Origin: JAIBJP01 sp036506175
GTDB lineage: Bacteria; Actinomycetota; Thermoleophilia; Gaiellales; Gaiellaceae
Assembly (NCBI GenBank): GCA_036506175.1
Contig: DASXSE010000086.1
Coordinates: 1 to 20,508 of the forward strand
Reading direction: 5' to 3'
Length of the DNA stretch: 20,508 bases
Shown here piece after piece: positions 5,743 through 15,552 of this stretch. Within the stretch, counting starts at the first letter, position 1, and the number at the start of each line of letters is the position of its first letter. A model generated the notes under the pieces. It was not told the DNA's origin and made no database searches. It saw only the letters and a program-made list of their open reading frames with translations. Both the position numbers and the translations under genes were made by a program.

Positions 5743-7083
5743 TTAGCCCGCGACGGCAGCCTGAGGCTCGGCGATGCCGAAGTCGTCGGGGCGCTTGCGC
5801 ACCGCCTCGAAGAAGGCGTCGACGACCGCTGGAACGAACTGGGCGCCGCTACAGGCGCGCACCTCGTCGAGCGCCTCGTCGACGGTGAGCGCGCGCTGGT
5901 ACGGGCGTTCGATCGTCATCGCGTCCCAGGCATCGGCGAGACCCGCGACGGCCGCGGCGAGCGGAATGTCTTCGCCTGCGAGCCCTTCGGGATACCCGCG
6001 GCCGTCCCAGCGCTCGTGATGGTGGCGGATGATCGGCACGGACTCGCGCAGCCGGCCGAACTTGGCGACGATTCGGGCTCCCTCGGCCGAGTGCCGCTTC
6101 ATGAGCTCGTATTCCTCGTCGGTCAGGCGGCCGGGCTTGGTCAGAAGCGCGTCCGGGATGGCGATCTTGCCGATGTCGTGGAAGAGGGCGCCGAAGCGCA
6201 GTGCGTCGAGCTCCTTCACGCTCAGGCCGAGCTCTTGGCCGACGGAGATCGCTATCCGTTGCACGCGCTGTGAATGGCCGGCCGTGTAGGGATCCTTCGC
6301 CTCGACGGTCGCGTTGAGGCTCTCGATCGCCTCCAGGGAGCTCTCCTCGAGCCGGCGGTACGACTCGCTCAGCGCGATCGACCGCTCGCGGAGCGCCGTC
6401 GTCTGTCGGCGGAGCGTGCTCGACGCGCTGCGCGCGAGGAGGAGCAGCAGCGCCCACAAGAGGAGGAAGACGATGCCCGTGGCGATCCAGATCTCGCGCT
6501 TGCGGGCCGCGATGGAGGCTTCGAGTGGCGCCGCGTCCGCATACACCTCGTAGGCGCCGATGATCTCGTGCTCCCCCGACACCACGGGTGCATAGACCTC
6601 GAGGACTTCGTCGACCGGGATCTTCGACTCGACGGCTTCCTCAGCCTCCGCGGTGTCGTGGAGGTTCTCGAGCTCGCCCACGGCCTGGCCAGTGCGCAGG
6701 ACCGTCCGCAGACCTTCCCCGAGCGGGAACTTCTTTCCGATTCGCTCGGGCGCTAGGGAGGTCCATGCGAGCACGCCGTCTCGGCGCCAGACCTTGACGC
6801 TGAGGATGTCGGGCCTCTCCGCCAGGTTGCGGCGGGCGATGCCCGTCGCGTCGTCGCCTACCCTGAGTTGCGTGCCGTAGACGACCCGCGGCGAGAGAAC
6901 CCCGCTCGTGTACTCAGTCAGCGACCGCTTGGTATCGTCGACGGCCTGGCGCCGCAGCGCCTGCGTCATCGTCGAGCCGAGGACGATCGCGCTCGCTGCG
7001 AGAACGAGCGCGGTCACGCCGACGAACACCCACAGGAGTGTGAGCGAACGGGCGACCCGTTGCGTCATCGTCACACGCGCCAC
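5743..7083 (-). CDS. Membrane sensor protein with HD-GYP domain (c-di-GMP phosphodiesterase)
   Basis: This 446-aa protein has a transmembrane helix at about 17-38, an extracytoplasmic sensor region at about 39-198 without clear family motifs, a second helix at about 199-217, a helical linker (221-255) and a C-terminal HD-GYP domain (256-430). The domain is complete: AGHSQRV (His270), HDIGKIAIP (His302-Asp303), His331, HHHERWDGRGYPEGL with GYP at 363-365, ADAWDAMT (Asp384) and ERPYQRAL. Such domains hydrolyse cyclic di-GMP to pGpG or GMP. No GGDEF or EAL domain is present, so it is a pure degrader controlled by an external signal. The GTG start at 7083 is used; an ATG at 7068 (MTQRV) is an alternative, and neither has a strong ribosome site. 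It is divergent from RNase Z, with 64 nt between starts. Confidence 0.93.
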   Translation of the reverse strand: MARVTMTQRVARSLTLLWVFVGVTALVLAASAIVLGSTMTQALRRQAVDDTKRSLTEYTSGVLSPRVVYGTQLRVGDDATGIARRNLAERPDILSVKVWRRDGVLAWTSLAPERIGKKFPLGEGLRTVLRTGQAVGELENLHDTAEAEEAVESKIPVDEVLEVYAPVVSGEHEIIGAYEVYADAAPLEASIAARKREIWIATGIVFLLLWALLLLLARSASSTLRRQTTALRERSIALSESYRRLEESSLEAIESLNATVEAKDPYTAGHSQRVQRIAISVGQELGLSVKELDALRFGALFHDIGKIAIPDALLTKPGRLTDEEYELMKRHSAEGARIVAKFGRLRESVPIIRHHHERWDGRGYPEGLAGEDIPLAAAVAGLADAWDAMTIERPYQRALTVDEALDEVRACSGAQFVPAVVDAFFEAVRKRPDDFGIAEPQAAVAG

Positions 7084-7135
7084 TACCGCACCAAAATCGG
7101 ACTTCTCGCGCGCGGACTTGAGTCCTGCGCACCCC

Positions 7136-7141
7136 TACACT
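7136..7141 (+). promoter_or_regulatory. -10 element for rnz (leaderless transcript predicted)
   Basis: TACACT at 7136-7141 lies 6 nt before the GTG at 7148, placing the transcription start at or next to the start codon. No convincing -35 is seen (CGGACT or GGACTT at the right spacing). The same hexamer serves tRNA-Arg on the other strand near position 500. Confidence 0.4.
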
Positions 7142-7147
7142 TCGGCC

Positions 7148-8251
7148 GTGGACCTCGACATTGTGTTTCTCGGCACGTCCGGCTCCGTCCCGACAGCGCG
7201 CCGTGGGCTTGCAGGCACGCTCGTGCGCCGGGGTGGCGATCGCATCCTCTTCGACTGCGGCGAGGGCACGCAGCGTCAGCTTTTGCGCTCGACCGTTGGG
7301 CTAATCGAGCTGCCCGAGGTTTTCCTGACGCACTACCACGCCGACCACTATCTCGGCCTGCCCGGGATGTTGAAGACGTTCGCGCTGCGTGGCCGGGAGG
7401 TTCCCCTCACGGTGTATGGCCCGCCGGGCCTCGCCGAGTTGTTCAAAGTCCTGCGCCGAGTCTTCGGGAAGCTCACCTACGACGTGAAGCTCGTCGAGTT
7501 GCGGCCAGGGGACACGCTCGACCGCGCTGACTACCGGGTTGGCGCGTTCGGTGTCGAGCACGGCGTCTCGGCGAACGGCTATGCGCTCGTCGAGACTCCG
7601 CGCCCAGGCCGGTTCCACGTGGAGACCGCCCGCCGGCTCGGTGTCCCAGAGGGCCCGCTCTTCGGCCGTTTACAGGGCGGTGAGCCCGTCGAACTGGCGG
7701 GCGGGGCGACCGTGCGCCCTGAGGATGTGCTTGGCCCGCCGAGGCCGGGGCGCAAGATCGTGCTGGCGGGGGACACGCGCCCCGCGCGCGAGGTGCTCGA
7801 AGCTGCGCGGGAGGCGGACGTCCTCGTCCACGAAGCCACCTTTGCGGCCGAGGAGCGCGAGCGCGCCGAAGACACCCTGCACGCGACGGCAGCGGACGCT
7901 GCGGAGCTAGCTCGGGGCGCAGGCGTGCGGATGCTCGCGCTGACGCATCTTTCCAACCGCTACTTCGGGCCCGAGATCGCCCGCGAGGCGCGCGCCGTCT
8001 TCCCCGAGACGGTCGTGCCGCGGGACTTCGATATCATCGACGTCCGCTTTCCTGAACGGGGCGGACCGCGTCTTGTCAAGGGTGGGGCACTGGGACGGCG
8101 GGAGGAGGCCGAGCCGAGTGGGAGCGATGGTGCAGGTAGTGGTGGCCGGGGACCTAGCGGAAGCGGAGGAGATCCAGACGATCCTGAACTCAGCCGGGAT
8201 CCCGTCGGAGCTCGAGCCGGCCGTGGATCACCACCCGAGACAGCTGGATGA
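7148..8251 (+). CDS. rnz: Ribonuclease Z (tRNA 3' processing endonuclease), with C-terminal extension
   Basis: RNase Z cuts tRNA precursors after the discriminator base, which is required here because tRNA-Arg in this window lacks an encoded CCA. The metallo-beta-lactamase fold is clear: FLGTSGSVPT (7-16), FDCGEGTQRQ (35-44), THYHADHYLGLPG (HxHxDH at 62-67), GVEHG (His138), LAGDTRP (Asp209), VHEATF (228-232) and LTHLSNRYF (His267). The family core ends near residue 310; the reading frame then runs about 57 more residues, rich in Gly, Ser, Asp and Arg, overlapping the DUF2007 gene by 125 nt. That tail may be a neutral extension. The start is GTG 7148 because homology begins at once with DLDIVFLGTSG; starts further upstream would lie in the divergent gene. 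Length is 367 aa against about 307 in the family. Confidence 0.92.
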   Translation: MDLDIVFLGTSGSVPTARRGLAGTLVRRGGDRILFDCGEGTQRQLLRSTVGLIELPEVFLTHYHADHYLGLPGMLKTFALRGREVPLTVYGPPGLAELFKVLRRVFGKLTYDVKLVELRPGDTLDRADYRVGAFGVEHGVSANGYALVETPRPGRFHVETARRLGVPEGPLFGRLQGGEPVELAGGATVRPEDVLGPPRPGRKIVLAGDTRPAREVLEAAREADVLVHEATFAAEERERAEDTLHATAADAAELARGAGVRMLALTHLSNRYFGPEIAREARAVFPETVVPRDFDIIDVRFPERGGPRLVKGGALGRREEAEPSGSDGAGSGGRGPSGSGGDPDDPELSRDPVGARAGRGSPPETAG

Positions 8252-8348
8252 CGCACCGCAGAAGGTGCTCGTCCCCGAGGATTCGCTCGAGGATGCTCAG
8301 CACGCCATCGAGGCGATGACCGATCCCGACGAGCTAGCTGGCGACTGA
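8127..8348 (+). CDS. DUF2007-domain protein (putative small signal-transducing/PII-like fold)
   Basis: This 73-aa protein begins MVQVVVAGDLAEAEEIQTIL, then has SAGIPSELE and near the end KVLVPEDSLEDAQHAIEAM. This is the DUF2007 pattern: a strand, a helix scanning adjacent positions, a strand, and a C-terminal helix. Such domains are described as putative signal transducers without a defined function. The ATG at 8127 has GGAG just upstream. A more upstream start (8073) would add residues that do not fit the domain. Its first 125 nt overlap the 3' end of rnz in another frame. The fit of the product to a known family makes it real despite the overlap. It lies just before the pyr operon leader but is unlikely to be part of it. 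Confidence 0.75.
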   Translation: MVQVVVAGDLAEAEEIQTILNSAGIPSELEPAVDHHPRQLDDAPQKVLVPEDSLEDAQHAIEAMTDPDELAGD

Positions 8349-8424
8349 AAACGCCTAACTCTTCCAACGCCGTACTGGCGTCCGTCCGCCCACGTAGCTA
8401 GTCTCCTCCGCGCACACCTTTAAC

Positions 8425-8449
8425 CCGGTCCCGTGAGGCCGGAAAGGAG
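8425..8449 (+). promoter_or_regulatory. PyrR-binding RNA hairpin abutting the pyrR Shine-Dalgarno site
   Basis: CCGG (8425-8428) and CCGG (8439-8442) enclose UCCCGUGAGG, so GGUCCCGUGAGGCC matches the PyrR recognition consensus ARUCCNGNGAGGYU, with the closing pair changed from A-U to G-C. The Shine-Dalgarno AGGAG (8445-8449) lies 3 nt after the stem and 6 nt before ATG. Mycobacterial pyr operons are regulated this way: UMP-bound PyrR holds the hairpin and blocks ribosome entry. There is no terminator or antiterminator partner, so translational repression rather than attenuation is expected. Upstream, ACGCC-GTACT-GGCGT (8367-8381) is a short hairpin. TAGCTA (8395-8400) or TAGTCT (8399-8404) could be the -10, without a clear -35. 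Confidence 0.82.
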
Positions 8450-8455
8450 TCGCTG

Positions 8456-9046
8456 ATGGCTGCGCAAATCGAAGCGGGCAAGGTCCTCCTGGATTCCGAG
8501 GCCCTCAACCGGACGGTCGCCCGCATCGCTCACGAGATCGTCGAGGGCAATCCCGAGCTCGACCGGACGGCGCTGGTCGGCATTCACACGCGCGGTGTCC
8601 CGCTGGCACAACGCCTCCGGCGGTACATCGCCGACTTCGGCGGCTTCGAGGTCGCCCTGGGCACCGTCGACATCACCTTTCACCGCGATGACGTCGTCGT
8701 CCGGGACGGTCAGCCTCCGCGCCATCCCCAACCGGTCGTGCGCGCGACACGCCTCGATTTCCCGCTCGAAGGAGTGACGTGCGTGCTCGTGGACGACGTT
8801 CTCTCGACTGGGCGGACGATCCGCGCTGCGATCGAGACGCTGTTCGAGTACGGGCGCCCGGCGCGCGTCCAGCTCGCATGCCTGGTCGACCGCGGGCACC
8901 GCGAGCTCCCGATCCGGCCGGACTACGTCGGCAAGAACCTGCCCACCTCGCGCGAGGAGCGCATTCAGGTGCAGCTCGTCGAGGTTGACGAAGTCGATCG
9001 CGTTCTACTCATCCCCGAGCCCGAGAAAGGAAGGAACGATGGCTGA
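8456..9046 (+). CDS. pyrR: PyrR bifunctional RNA-binding regulator / uracil phosphoribosyltransferase
   Basis: This 196-aa protein of the type I phosphoribosyltransferase fold has the PRPP loop VLVDDVLSTGRT at 110-121, GIHTRGVPLA at 42-51, and the PyrR-specific C-terminal block LVDRGHRELPIRPDYVGKNL at about 143-162. PyrR senses UMP and PRPP, binds pyr mRNA and represses the operon when pyrimidines are plentiful; many also convert uracil to UMP. The operator hairpin lies just before its own ribosome site, making the operon autoregulated. Start ATG 8456 has AAAGGAG 6 nt upstream. The stop overlaps pyrB by 8 nt (ATGGCTGA), so repression of pyrR translation should carry over to pyrB by coupling. 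Confidence 0.97.
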   Translation: MAAQIEAGKVLLDSEALNRTVARIAHEIVEGNPELDRTALVGIHTRGVPLAQRLRRYIADFGGFEVALGTVDITFHRDDVVVRDGQPPRHPQPVVRATRLDFPLEGVTCVLVDDVLSTGRTIRAAIETLFEYGRPARVQLACLVDRGHRELPIRPDYVGKNLPTSREERIQVQLVEVDEVDRVLLIPEPEKGRNDG

Positions 9047-10037
9047 GGTCCATCCTCTCGTCCGCGACGAGCTGCTGCCCCCGCGCCGACTCGAGCGCCG
9101 CCACCTCATCTCGATTGCAGATTTGTCGCGCGAAGACATCGAACGCCTGTTGTCGCTCGCCCGGGCGTTCGCACGCTCGCTCGAGCGTGAGGTGAAGAAG
9201 CTGCCGACCCTCAAGGGCCGCACCGTTGTCAACCTCTTCTACGAGTCCTCGACCCGGACGTCATCGAGCTTCGAGCTCGCCGCGAAGCGCCTCTCCGCGG
9301 ACGTCATGTCGATCAAATCCTCCGGCTCGGCAGTGGACAAGGGCGAGTCCCTGAAGGACACCGCCATCACGATCGGCGCGTACGACCCGGACATCGTCGT
9401 CATCCGCCACCCGCACATCGGAGCGCCGCACGTCGTCGCTCGGGCGACAAAGGCGCACGTGGTCAACGCTGGAGACGGCACACACCAGCATCCAACGCAG
9501 GCGCTCCTCGACCTCTACACGATCGACGAGGAGCTCGGCGGGATCGACGGCCTACACGTTGCGATCGTCGGCGACGTACTCCATTCGCGCGTCGCCCGCT
9601 CGAACATCCAGGCGTTCATCCTCATGGGCGCGCGGGTGACCGTGGTGGGCCCGCCGCCGCTCATTCCACGCGGAATCACCGCCCTCGGCTGCGACATCTC
9701 GTATTCGATTGACTCGATCCGCGACGCGGACGTGGTCTACGTCCTCCGCATGCAGAAGGAGCGCATGCTCGAGGGCGCCAACTACGTCCCGAGCCTGCGG
9801 GAGTACACCGCCCGCTGGGGCGTGACGCCCGGCCGCCTCCGTCCCGGCCAGCGGGTGATGCATCCCGGCCCGATGAACAGGGGCGTCGAGATCGACGCGG
9901 CGGTCGCAGATGCTGCGGACGCGCTGATCGAGCGCCAGGTGCGTAGCGGGCTCGTGGTGCGAATGGCTGTCCTCTACGACCTGCTCACTCACGGCCCTGT
10001 CGAGGTCAAGGTGGCCGAGATCGAGGAGGTGGCGTAG
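9039..10037 (+). CDS. pyrB: Aspartate carbamoyltransferase catalytic subunit
   Basis: This 332-aa enzyme condenses carbamoyl phosphate with aspartate to carbamoyl aspartate, the first committed step of pyrimidine synthesis. The carbamoyl phosphate site is seen as STRT at 71-74, Lys101 in DKGES, and RHP at 123-125. HPTQALLD (151-158), HSRVARSN (182-189) and HPGPMNRGVEI (275-285) complete the active site. Length matches the family. Start ATG 9039 has AAGGAAGG upstream and overlaps pyrR by 8 nt. An in-frame upstream ATG (8985) would only add residues inside pyrR. No regulatory subunit gene (pyrI) is present, as is usual outside enterics and archaea. Two nucleotides separate it from pyrC. Confidence 0.97.
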   Translation: MAEVHPLVRDELLPPRRLERRHLISIADLSREDIERLLSLARAFARSLEREVKKLPTLKGRTVVNLFYESSTRTSSSFELAAKRLSADVMSIKSSGSAVDKGESLKDTAITIGAYDPDIVVIRHPHIGAPHVVARATKAHVVNAGDGTHQHPTQALLDLYTIDEELGGIDGLHVAIVGDVLHSRVARSNIQAFILMGARVTVVGPPPLIPRGITALGCDISYSIDSIRDADVVYVLRMQKERMLEGANYVPSLREYTARWGVTPGRLRPGQRVMHPGPMNRGVEIDAAVADAADALIERQVRSGLVVRMAVLYDLLTHGPVEVKVAEIEEVA

Positions 10038-10039
10038 CC

Positions 10040-11320
10040 GTGTTGTTCGGAGGAAACGGACGTAAGGACGACCTCGTCCTCGAAGGGCTGCGGGTTATCG
10101 ATCCGACGCAAGGGATCGACGAGGCGCTGACGATCACGGTCGAGCGGGGCGTAATCAGCCGGCTCGAACCTGCCGCGATCGAAAGCAACGGAAAGATCGT
10201 GGCACCGGCCTTCGTCGACCCGCACGTCCACCTGCGGACGCCCGGGCGCGAAGATGAAGAGGACATCGCGTCGGGCACCCGTGCAGCGGCCGCCGGCGGG
10301 TACTGCGCGATTCTCGCGATGCCGAACACGGATCCGATCGTCGATTCCGCGGCCGTGTTGGGCGCCCTCATCGAGCGCGCGGAGGTCGAGGCCGAAGTTC
10401 CTGTGGGCTTCTTCGCCGCCATCAGCAAGGGTCAGGCGGGCGCGGAGCTGACGGAGATGGTCGAGCTCGCGGAGCGCGGCGCGGCCGGTTTCACCGACGA
10501 CGGGCGGCCGGTCGAATCCCCGGGCCTGCTTCGGCGCGCGCTCCAGTACCACTCGGCCGCTGGGCGCCGCATCGCGGTGCACTGCGAGGAGCCTGCACTC
10601 TCGCGCGCGGGACAGGTGCACGAGGGCACGGTTTCGGCCGAGCTCGGCTTCGCCGGCTATCCGTCGGTTGCCGAGAGCGTGATGGTTGGGCGTGATCTTG
10701 CGCTCGCCGCCTACGAGGAGCAGCCGATCCACCTGCTCCACCTCTCCGCACGCGAGTCGGTCGACGAGCTGCGCGCGGCTCAGGCGCAGGGTGTCGAGGC
10801 TACCGGTGAGGTCACGCCGCATCACCTCTGCCTGACGGACGAAGCGATCCGGAATCTCGATCCGAACCTCAAGATGAACCCACCGCTTCGGTCGGCCGAA
10901 GACCGCGCGGCCCTGATCTCGGGGCTGAAGGACGGGACCATCGCGGCGATCGCGACCGATCATGCGCCCCACGCGGCCCATGAGAAGGATGTCCCCTTCG
11001 AAGAGGCGCCGTTTGGAGTCACCGGGCTCGAGACCGCGTTCGCCGTTCTTTACACCCGCCTTGTCGAGCACGGAGTCGTTCCGCTTCCGACTCTTCTCGA
11101 GCGGATGAGCGCGGGGCCGGCCCGCATCTACGGGCTCGAGCCACCGCGGATCGAGGTCGGCGCGCCAGCAAACCTCGTCGTCCTCGACCTCGAGGCGACG
11201 TGGTGCGTCGACGAAGAGGGATTCCGCTCGCGCTCGGCCAACTCGTGGCTCCTCGGCGCGACAGTCACAGGCAAGGTCGTGCAGACGGTCGCCGGCGGCA
11301 AGCTGGTCTACGCAGCTTAA
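10040..11320 (+). CDS. pyrC: Dihydroorotase, class I
   Basis: This 426-aa amidohydrolase cyclises carbamoyl aspartate to dihydroorotate. Metal-site residues of the class I type are visible: His62 and His64 in DPHVHLRTPGREDEED, Asp153 in GFTDDG, His181 in VHCEE, His234 region (LLHLSARES), and Asp307 in ATDHAPH. The N-terminal strand GLRVIDPTQGIDEAL and C-terminal NLVVLDLEATW form the small composite domain typical of cyclic amidohydrolases. Start is GTG 10040 with GGAGGT about 9 nt upstream, 2 nt after pyrB. The stop TAA at 11318-11320 is followed by the only sizeable gap in the operon, filled by a fold-back element. Confidence 0.97.
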   Translation: MLFGGNGRKDDLVLEGLRVIDPTQGIDEALTITVERGVISRLEPAAIESNGKIVAPAFVDPHVHLRTPGREDEEDIASGTRAAAAGGYCAILAMPNTDPIVDSAAVLGALIERAEVEAEVPVGFFAAISKGQAGAELTEMVELAERGAAGFTDDGRPVESPGLLRRALQYHSAAGRRIAVHCEEPALSRAGQVHEGTVSAELGFAGYPSVAESVMVGRDLALAAYEEQPIHLLHLSARESVDELRAAQAQGVEATGEVTPHHLCLTDEAIRNLDPNLKMNPPLRSAEDRAALISGLKDGTIAAIATDHAPHAAHEKDVPFEEAPFGVTGLETAFAVLYTRLVEHGVVPLPTLLERMSAGPARIYGLEPPRIEVGAPANLVVLDLEATWCVDEEGFRSRSANSWLLGATVTGKVVQTVAGGKLVYAA

Positions 11321-11483
11321 TGTCGGCCACCGTCCTCACATCTCGCATCGCCCGTCGCGCTGCGAAGCCTCGTCTCGCGGCGTCCTCGGTCGCGCCCGTA
11401 GCCGCTGGCTACGAACGCTCCCTGCGTCCTTGCGAGTCTCTCTTCTCGCGGCCGGTCGACGCAATCTGCTCAGACGGTGGCCG

Positions 11484-11487
<4 letters not shown>
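11320..11487 (+). CDS. Doubtful 55-codon ORF exactly bridging pyrC and carA
   Basis: An ATG at 11320 overlaps the pyrC stop (TAATG), and the frame ends at TGA 11485-11487, overlapping the carA ATG (ATGA). The product would be 55 residues, starting MSATVLTSRIARRAAKPRL, rich in Arg, Ala and Ser, with no recognisable domain, signal or membrane segment. The coding stretch coincides with a 162-nt fold-back element, so its composition is explained by the palindrome. The perfect double coupling could let ribosomes travel from pyrC into carA whether or not the peptide matters. I consider a functional protein unlikely. Confidence 0.2.
11323..11484. repeat. 162-nt concentric fold-back element between pyrC and carA
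   Basis: TCGGCCACCGTC (11323-11334) is the exact reverse complement of GACGGTGGCCGA (11473-11484). At the middle, CGTAGCC (11397-11403) and GGCTACG (11407-11413) form a second perfect stem with a 3-nt loop. The midpoints of the outer and inner stems differ by only 1.5 nt, so the whole segment is one long imperfect palindrome. The outer right arm ends on the A of the carA start codon. An ATG lies directly on each side (11320-11322 and 11484-11486). It could be a MITE- or REP-like insertion or a structured intra-operon mRNA segment; copy number elsewhere in the genome would decide. Confidence 0.6.
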
Positions 11488-12504
<1,017 letters not shown>

Positions 12505-12521
<17 letters not shown>

Positions 12522-15500
12522 CCTGCGTTCCATCTGCGTGATCGGCTCCGGGCCGATCGTGATCGGGCAGGCGTGCGAGTTCGACTACGCGGGCAGTCAG
12601 GCGCTCAAGGTCCTCCGTTCGGAGGGGTTCCGCACGATCGTCGTCAACTCGAACCCCGCGACGATCATGACCGACCCCGGCTTCGCCGATCGCACCTACC
12701 TCGAGCCGTTGGATCTGGAGGGGGTCGCCTCGGTCCTGGCGCGTGAGCGGCCCGATGCCCTCCTGCCGACGCTCGGCGGGCAGACGGCGCTGAATCTCGC
12801 CAGCAGGCTTGCCGAGGAAGGGCTGCTCATGGAACTGGGCGTCGAGCTCATCGGCGCGAGCTACGACGCGATTCGGCGCGCCGAGGACCGGGAGCTCTTC
12901 CGCGCGACCATGCGCGACGTGGGCCTCCGAGTTCCGGAGTCCACGATCGTCACGGCGCCGGAAGAGGTTCCGCTCGGCCTCCACTTTCCCGTCATCCTGC
13001 GGCCCGCTTTCACGCTCGGCGGCCACGGCGGCGGAATCGCTCGAGGCGAGGCGGAGCTCGAAGGACTCCTGGAGCGGGCTTTGCGTGAGAGTCCGGTCAG
13101 CCAGGTGCTCCTGGAGGAGTCTTTGCTGGGCTGGGATGAGTTCGAGCTCGAGGTCATGCGCGATGCGCGCGACAACGTCGTGATCGTGTGCTCGATCGAG
13201 AACCTCGACCCGATGGGCGTCCACACCGGGGACTCCATCACCGTCGCGCCCCAAATGACGCTTTCCGACGAGGCGTACCAGGAGCTGCGCGACGCGTCGG
13301 CGCGCGTCATCCGTGCGGTCGGCGTCGACACAGGCGGCTCCAACATCCAGTTCGCGCGCGAGCGCGAGACGGGCGAGCTCCGCATCATCGAGATGAATCC
13401 ACGGGTTTCCCGCTCGTCGGCTCTGGCCAGCAAGGCGACGGGCTACCCGATCGCCAAGGTCGCCGCGAAGCTCGCGGTCGGCTACACGCTGGACGAGATC
13501 CCGAACGACCTGACGGGAACCACGCCCGCGAGCTTCGAGCCGACGCTCGACTACGTCGTCGTGAAGTTCCCGCGCTTTGCCTTCGAGAAGTTCCCGGGCG
13601 CGGACGAGACGCTCGGAACCCAGATGAAGTCGGTCGGGGAGGCGATGGGGATCGGGCGCACGTTCACGGAGGCGTTCCTGAAGGCGGCGCGCTCGCGCGA
13701 GCTGGACATCGACGGCGCAGCCCACGTGCCGAGCGGCGCGCATCCCTGGTTCCGAGACCAGATCGAGCGCGCCGACGCGCTCCTTGCTCGCGCGCGGTCC
13801 GTGGACGACCTCGTGACCGAGGACTGGATCCGCCTGAAGAGCGCCGGCTGGTCGGACGTCGATCTGGCCGATCTTTGGAGCGTGGCCGAAGCGGAGGTGC
13901 GGGCGAAGCGCCGCGCGTGGGGGGTGCGGCCGTCGTATCGACGCGTGGACTCGTGCGCGGCCGAGGTCGATGCGGGCTCGAATTACCTCTACTCGACATG
14001 GGGCGAGGGAGATGAGGCGCGCCCGCGGCCCGGCCGGTCCGTGGTCATCCTCGGCTCGGGCCCGAACCGCATCGGGCAGGGGATCGAGTTCGACTACTGC
14101 TGCGTCCACGCTGCCCGCGCATTCAAGGCGCTCGGCTACGAGACCGTGATGGTGAATTGCAACCCCGAGACGGTCTCCACCGACTACGACACGTCGGACC
14201 GGCTCTATTTCGAGCCGCTGCGCACCGAGGAAGTGCTCGAGATCTGCGCACGCGAGCGGCCGGCCGGCGTCGTCGTCCAGTTCGGAGGACAGACGCCGCT
14301 CAAGCTCGCTCGCGCGGTCGAGGAGGCGGGTCACACGATCCTGGGGACGCCGTTCGAGGCGGTCGACCTCGCCGAAGACCGCGAACGTTTCGCCGCCCTC
14401 TGCGACGAGCTGGAGATCTCGGTGCCGCCATGGGGAATGGCGTCGGGGCCGGATGAGGCCATCGCCATCGCCGAGCACATCGGCTACCCAGTCCTCGTCC
14501 GGCCTTCGTACGTCCTTGGCGGGCGCAACATGCGGGTCTGCTACTCGGCTGCGGAGGTCGCGCTTTCGGCACGCGGCGGCCTGGTCGATCGCTTCCTCGA
14601 AGGGGCGCTCGAGCTCGACGTGGACGCCCTCTGCGACGGGGAGGACACGTTCGTTGCCGCGGTCATGCAGCACGTCGAAGAGGCAGGAGTGCATTCAGGC
14701 GATTCGTCGTGCGTCCTCCCGCCGATCTCGGTCGATCCGGGCATGCTCGGCCGCGTCGAGGAAACCGTCCGGCGGCTCGCGCAGGCTCTTGGGGTGGTCG
14801 GACTCGTGAACGTCCAGCTCGCGATTCAGGAGGGCGACTTGTACGTCCTCGAAGCCAATCCGCGCGCATCGCGGACAGTTCCGTTCGCGAGCAAGGCGAT
14901 CGGCTTGAACCTCGTCGAGGCGGCCTGCAAGCTGGCCGCCGGCGCACACCTCGCTGACCTGGATATGTCGCACGCCTACGCACCGGCACACGTCTCCGTC
15001 AAGGCGGCCGTGTTTCCATTCGTACGCTTCCCCGGCGCCGACCCGGTGCTCGGGCCCGAGATGCGCTCGACAGGCGAGGTCATGGCCAGTTCCGCCGATT
15101 TTCCTACTGCCTTCGCCAAAGCGGAGCGTGCTGCGGGACGGCCGTTGCCGGAGAGCGGCACCGCCTTCCTGTCCGTTCGCGACGGGGACAAGGGCGCTGC
15201 TGTCGAGCTCGGACGGCGGCTCAGCGGGCTCGGCTTCGATCTCTGCGCGACGTCGGGGACTGCGCATCGTCTGGCGGCTGCGGGGCTGCCGGTGACCCGG
15301 GTCCGAAAGGTGGGGGAGGAGGGCGAGGGCCTCACGGTCGTCGACCTGATCCGCCGCGAGCGCTGCGACCTCGTCGTCAACACCCCGGCAGGAAGCGGGG
15401 CGCGGTCGGACGGCTACTTGATCCGCGAGGCGGCGCTGGTCGCCCGCGTGCCCTGCGTGACGACGCTCGCCGGCGCGTTCGCAGCTGCGGAAGCGATCGC

Positions 15501-15552
15501 CCGCGCCCGCCAGGAAGACGCCCTTTCCCTCCAGGAGCGGCTCAGTGCGTAG
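12505..15552 (+). CDS. carB: Carbamoyl phosphate synthase large subunit
   Basis: This 1015-aa protein makes carbamoyl phosphate from bicarbonate, two ATP and CarA-derived ammonia. The two homologous synthetase halves are obvious. SICVIGSGPIVIGQACEFDY opens the first; VVILGSGPNRIGQGIEFDYC at about 511 opens the second. The ATP-grasp signatures are IIEMNPRVSRSSALASKATG (about 292) and VLEANPRASRTVPFASKAIG (about 781). The C-terminal MGS-like allosteric domain (about 880-1010) carries FDLCATSGTAHRL and DLVVNTP. The start is TTG 12505: it gives the family beginning LPKRPDLRSICVIGSG and has GAGGAG 7 nt upstream. A more upstream ATG (12463) would add residues unlike the family. It overlaps carA by 17 nt and pyrK by 8 nt. 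Confidence 0.97.

Noticed and set aside
5736..5746. CTAAG-G-CTTAG as a bidirectional terminator between the LysM and HD-GYP genes
   Set aside because: The stem is 5 bp with a single-base loop and no T-tract. It is explained by two facing stop codons.
6908..7147. N-terminal extension of RNase Z upstream of GTG 7148
   Set aside because: It lies inside the divergent HD-GYP gene and its intergenic region; RNase Z homology begins exactly at 7148.
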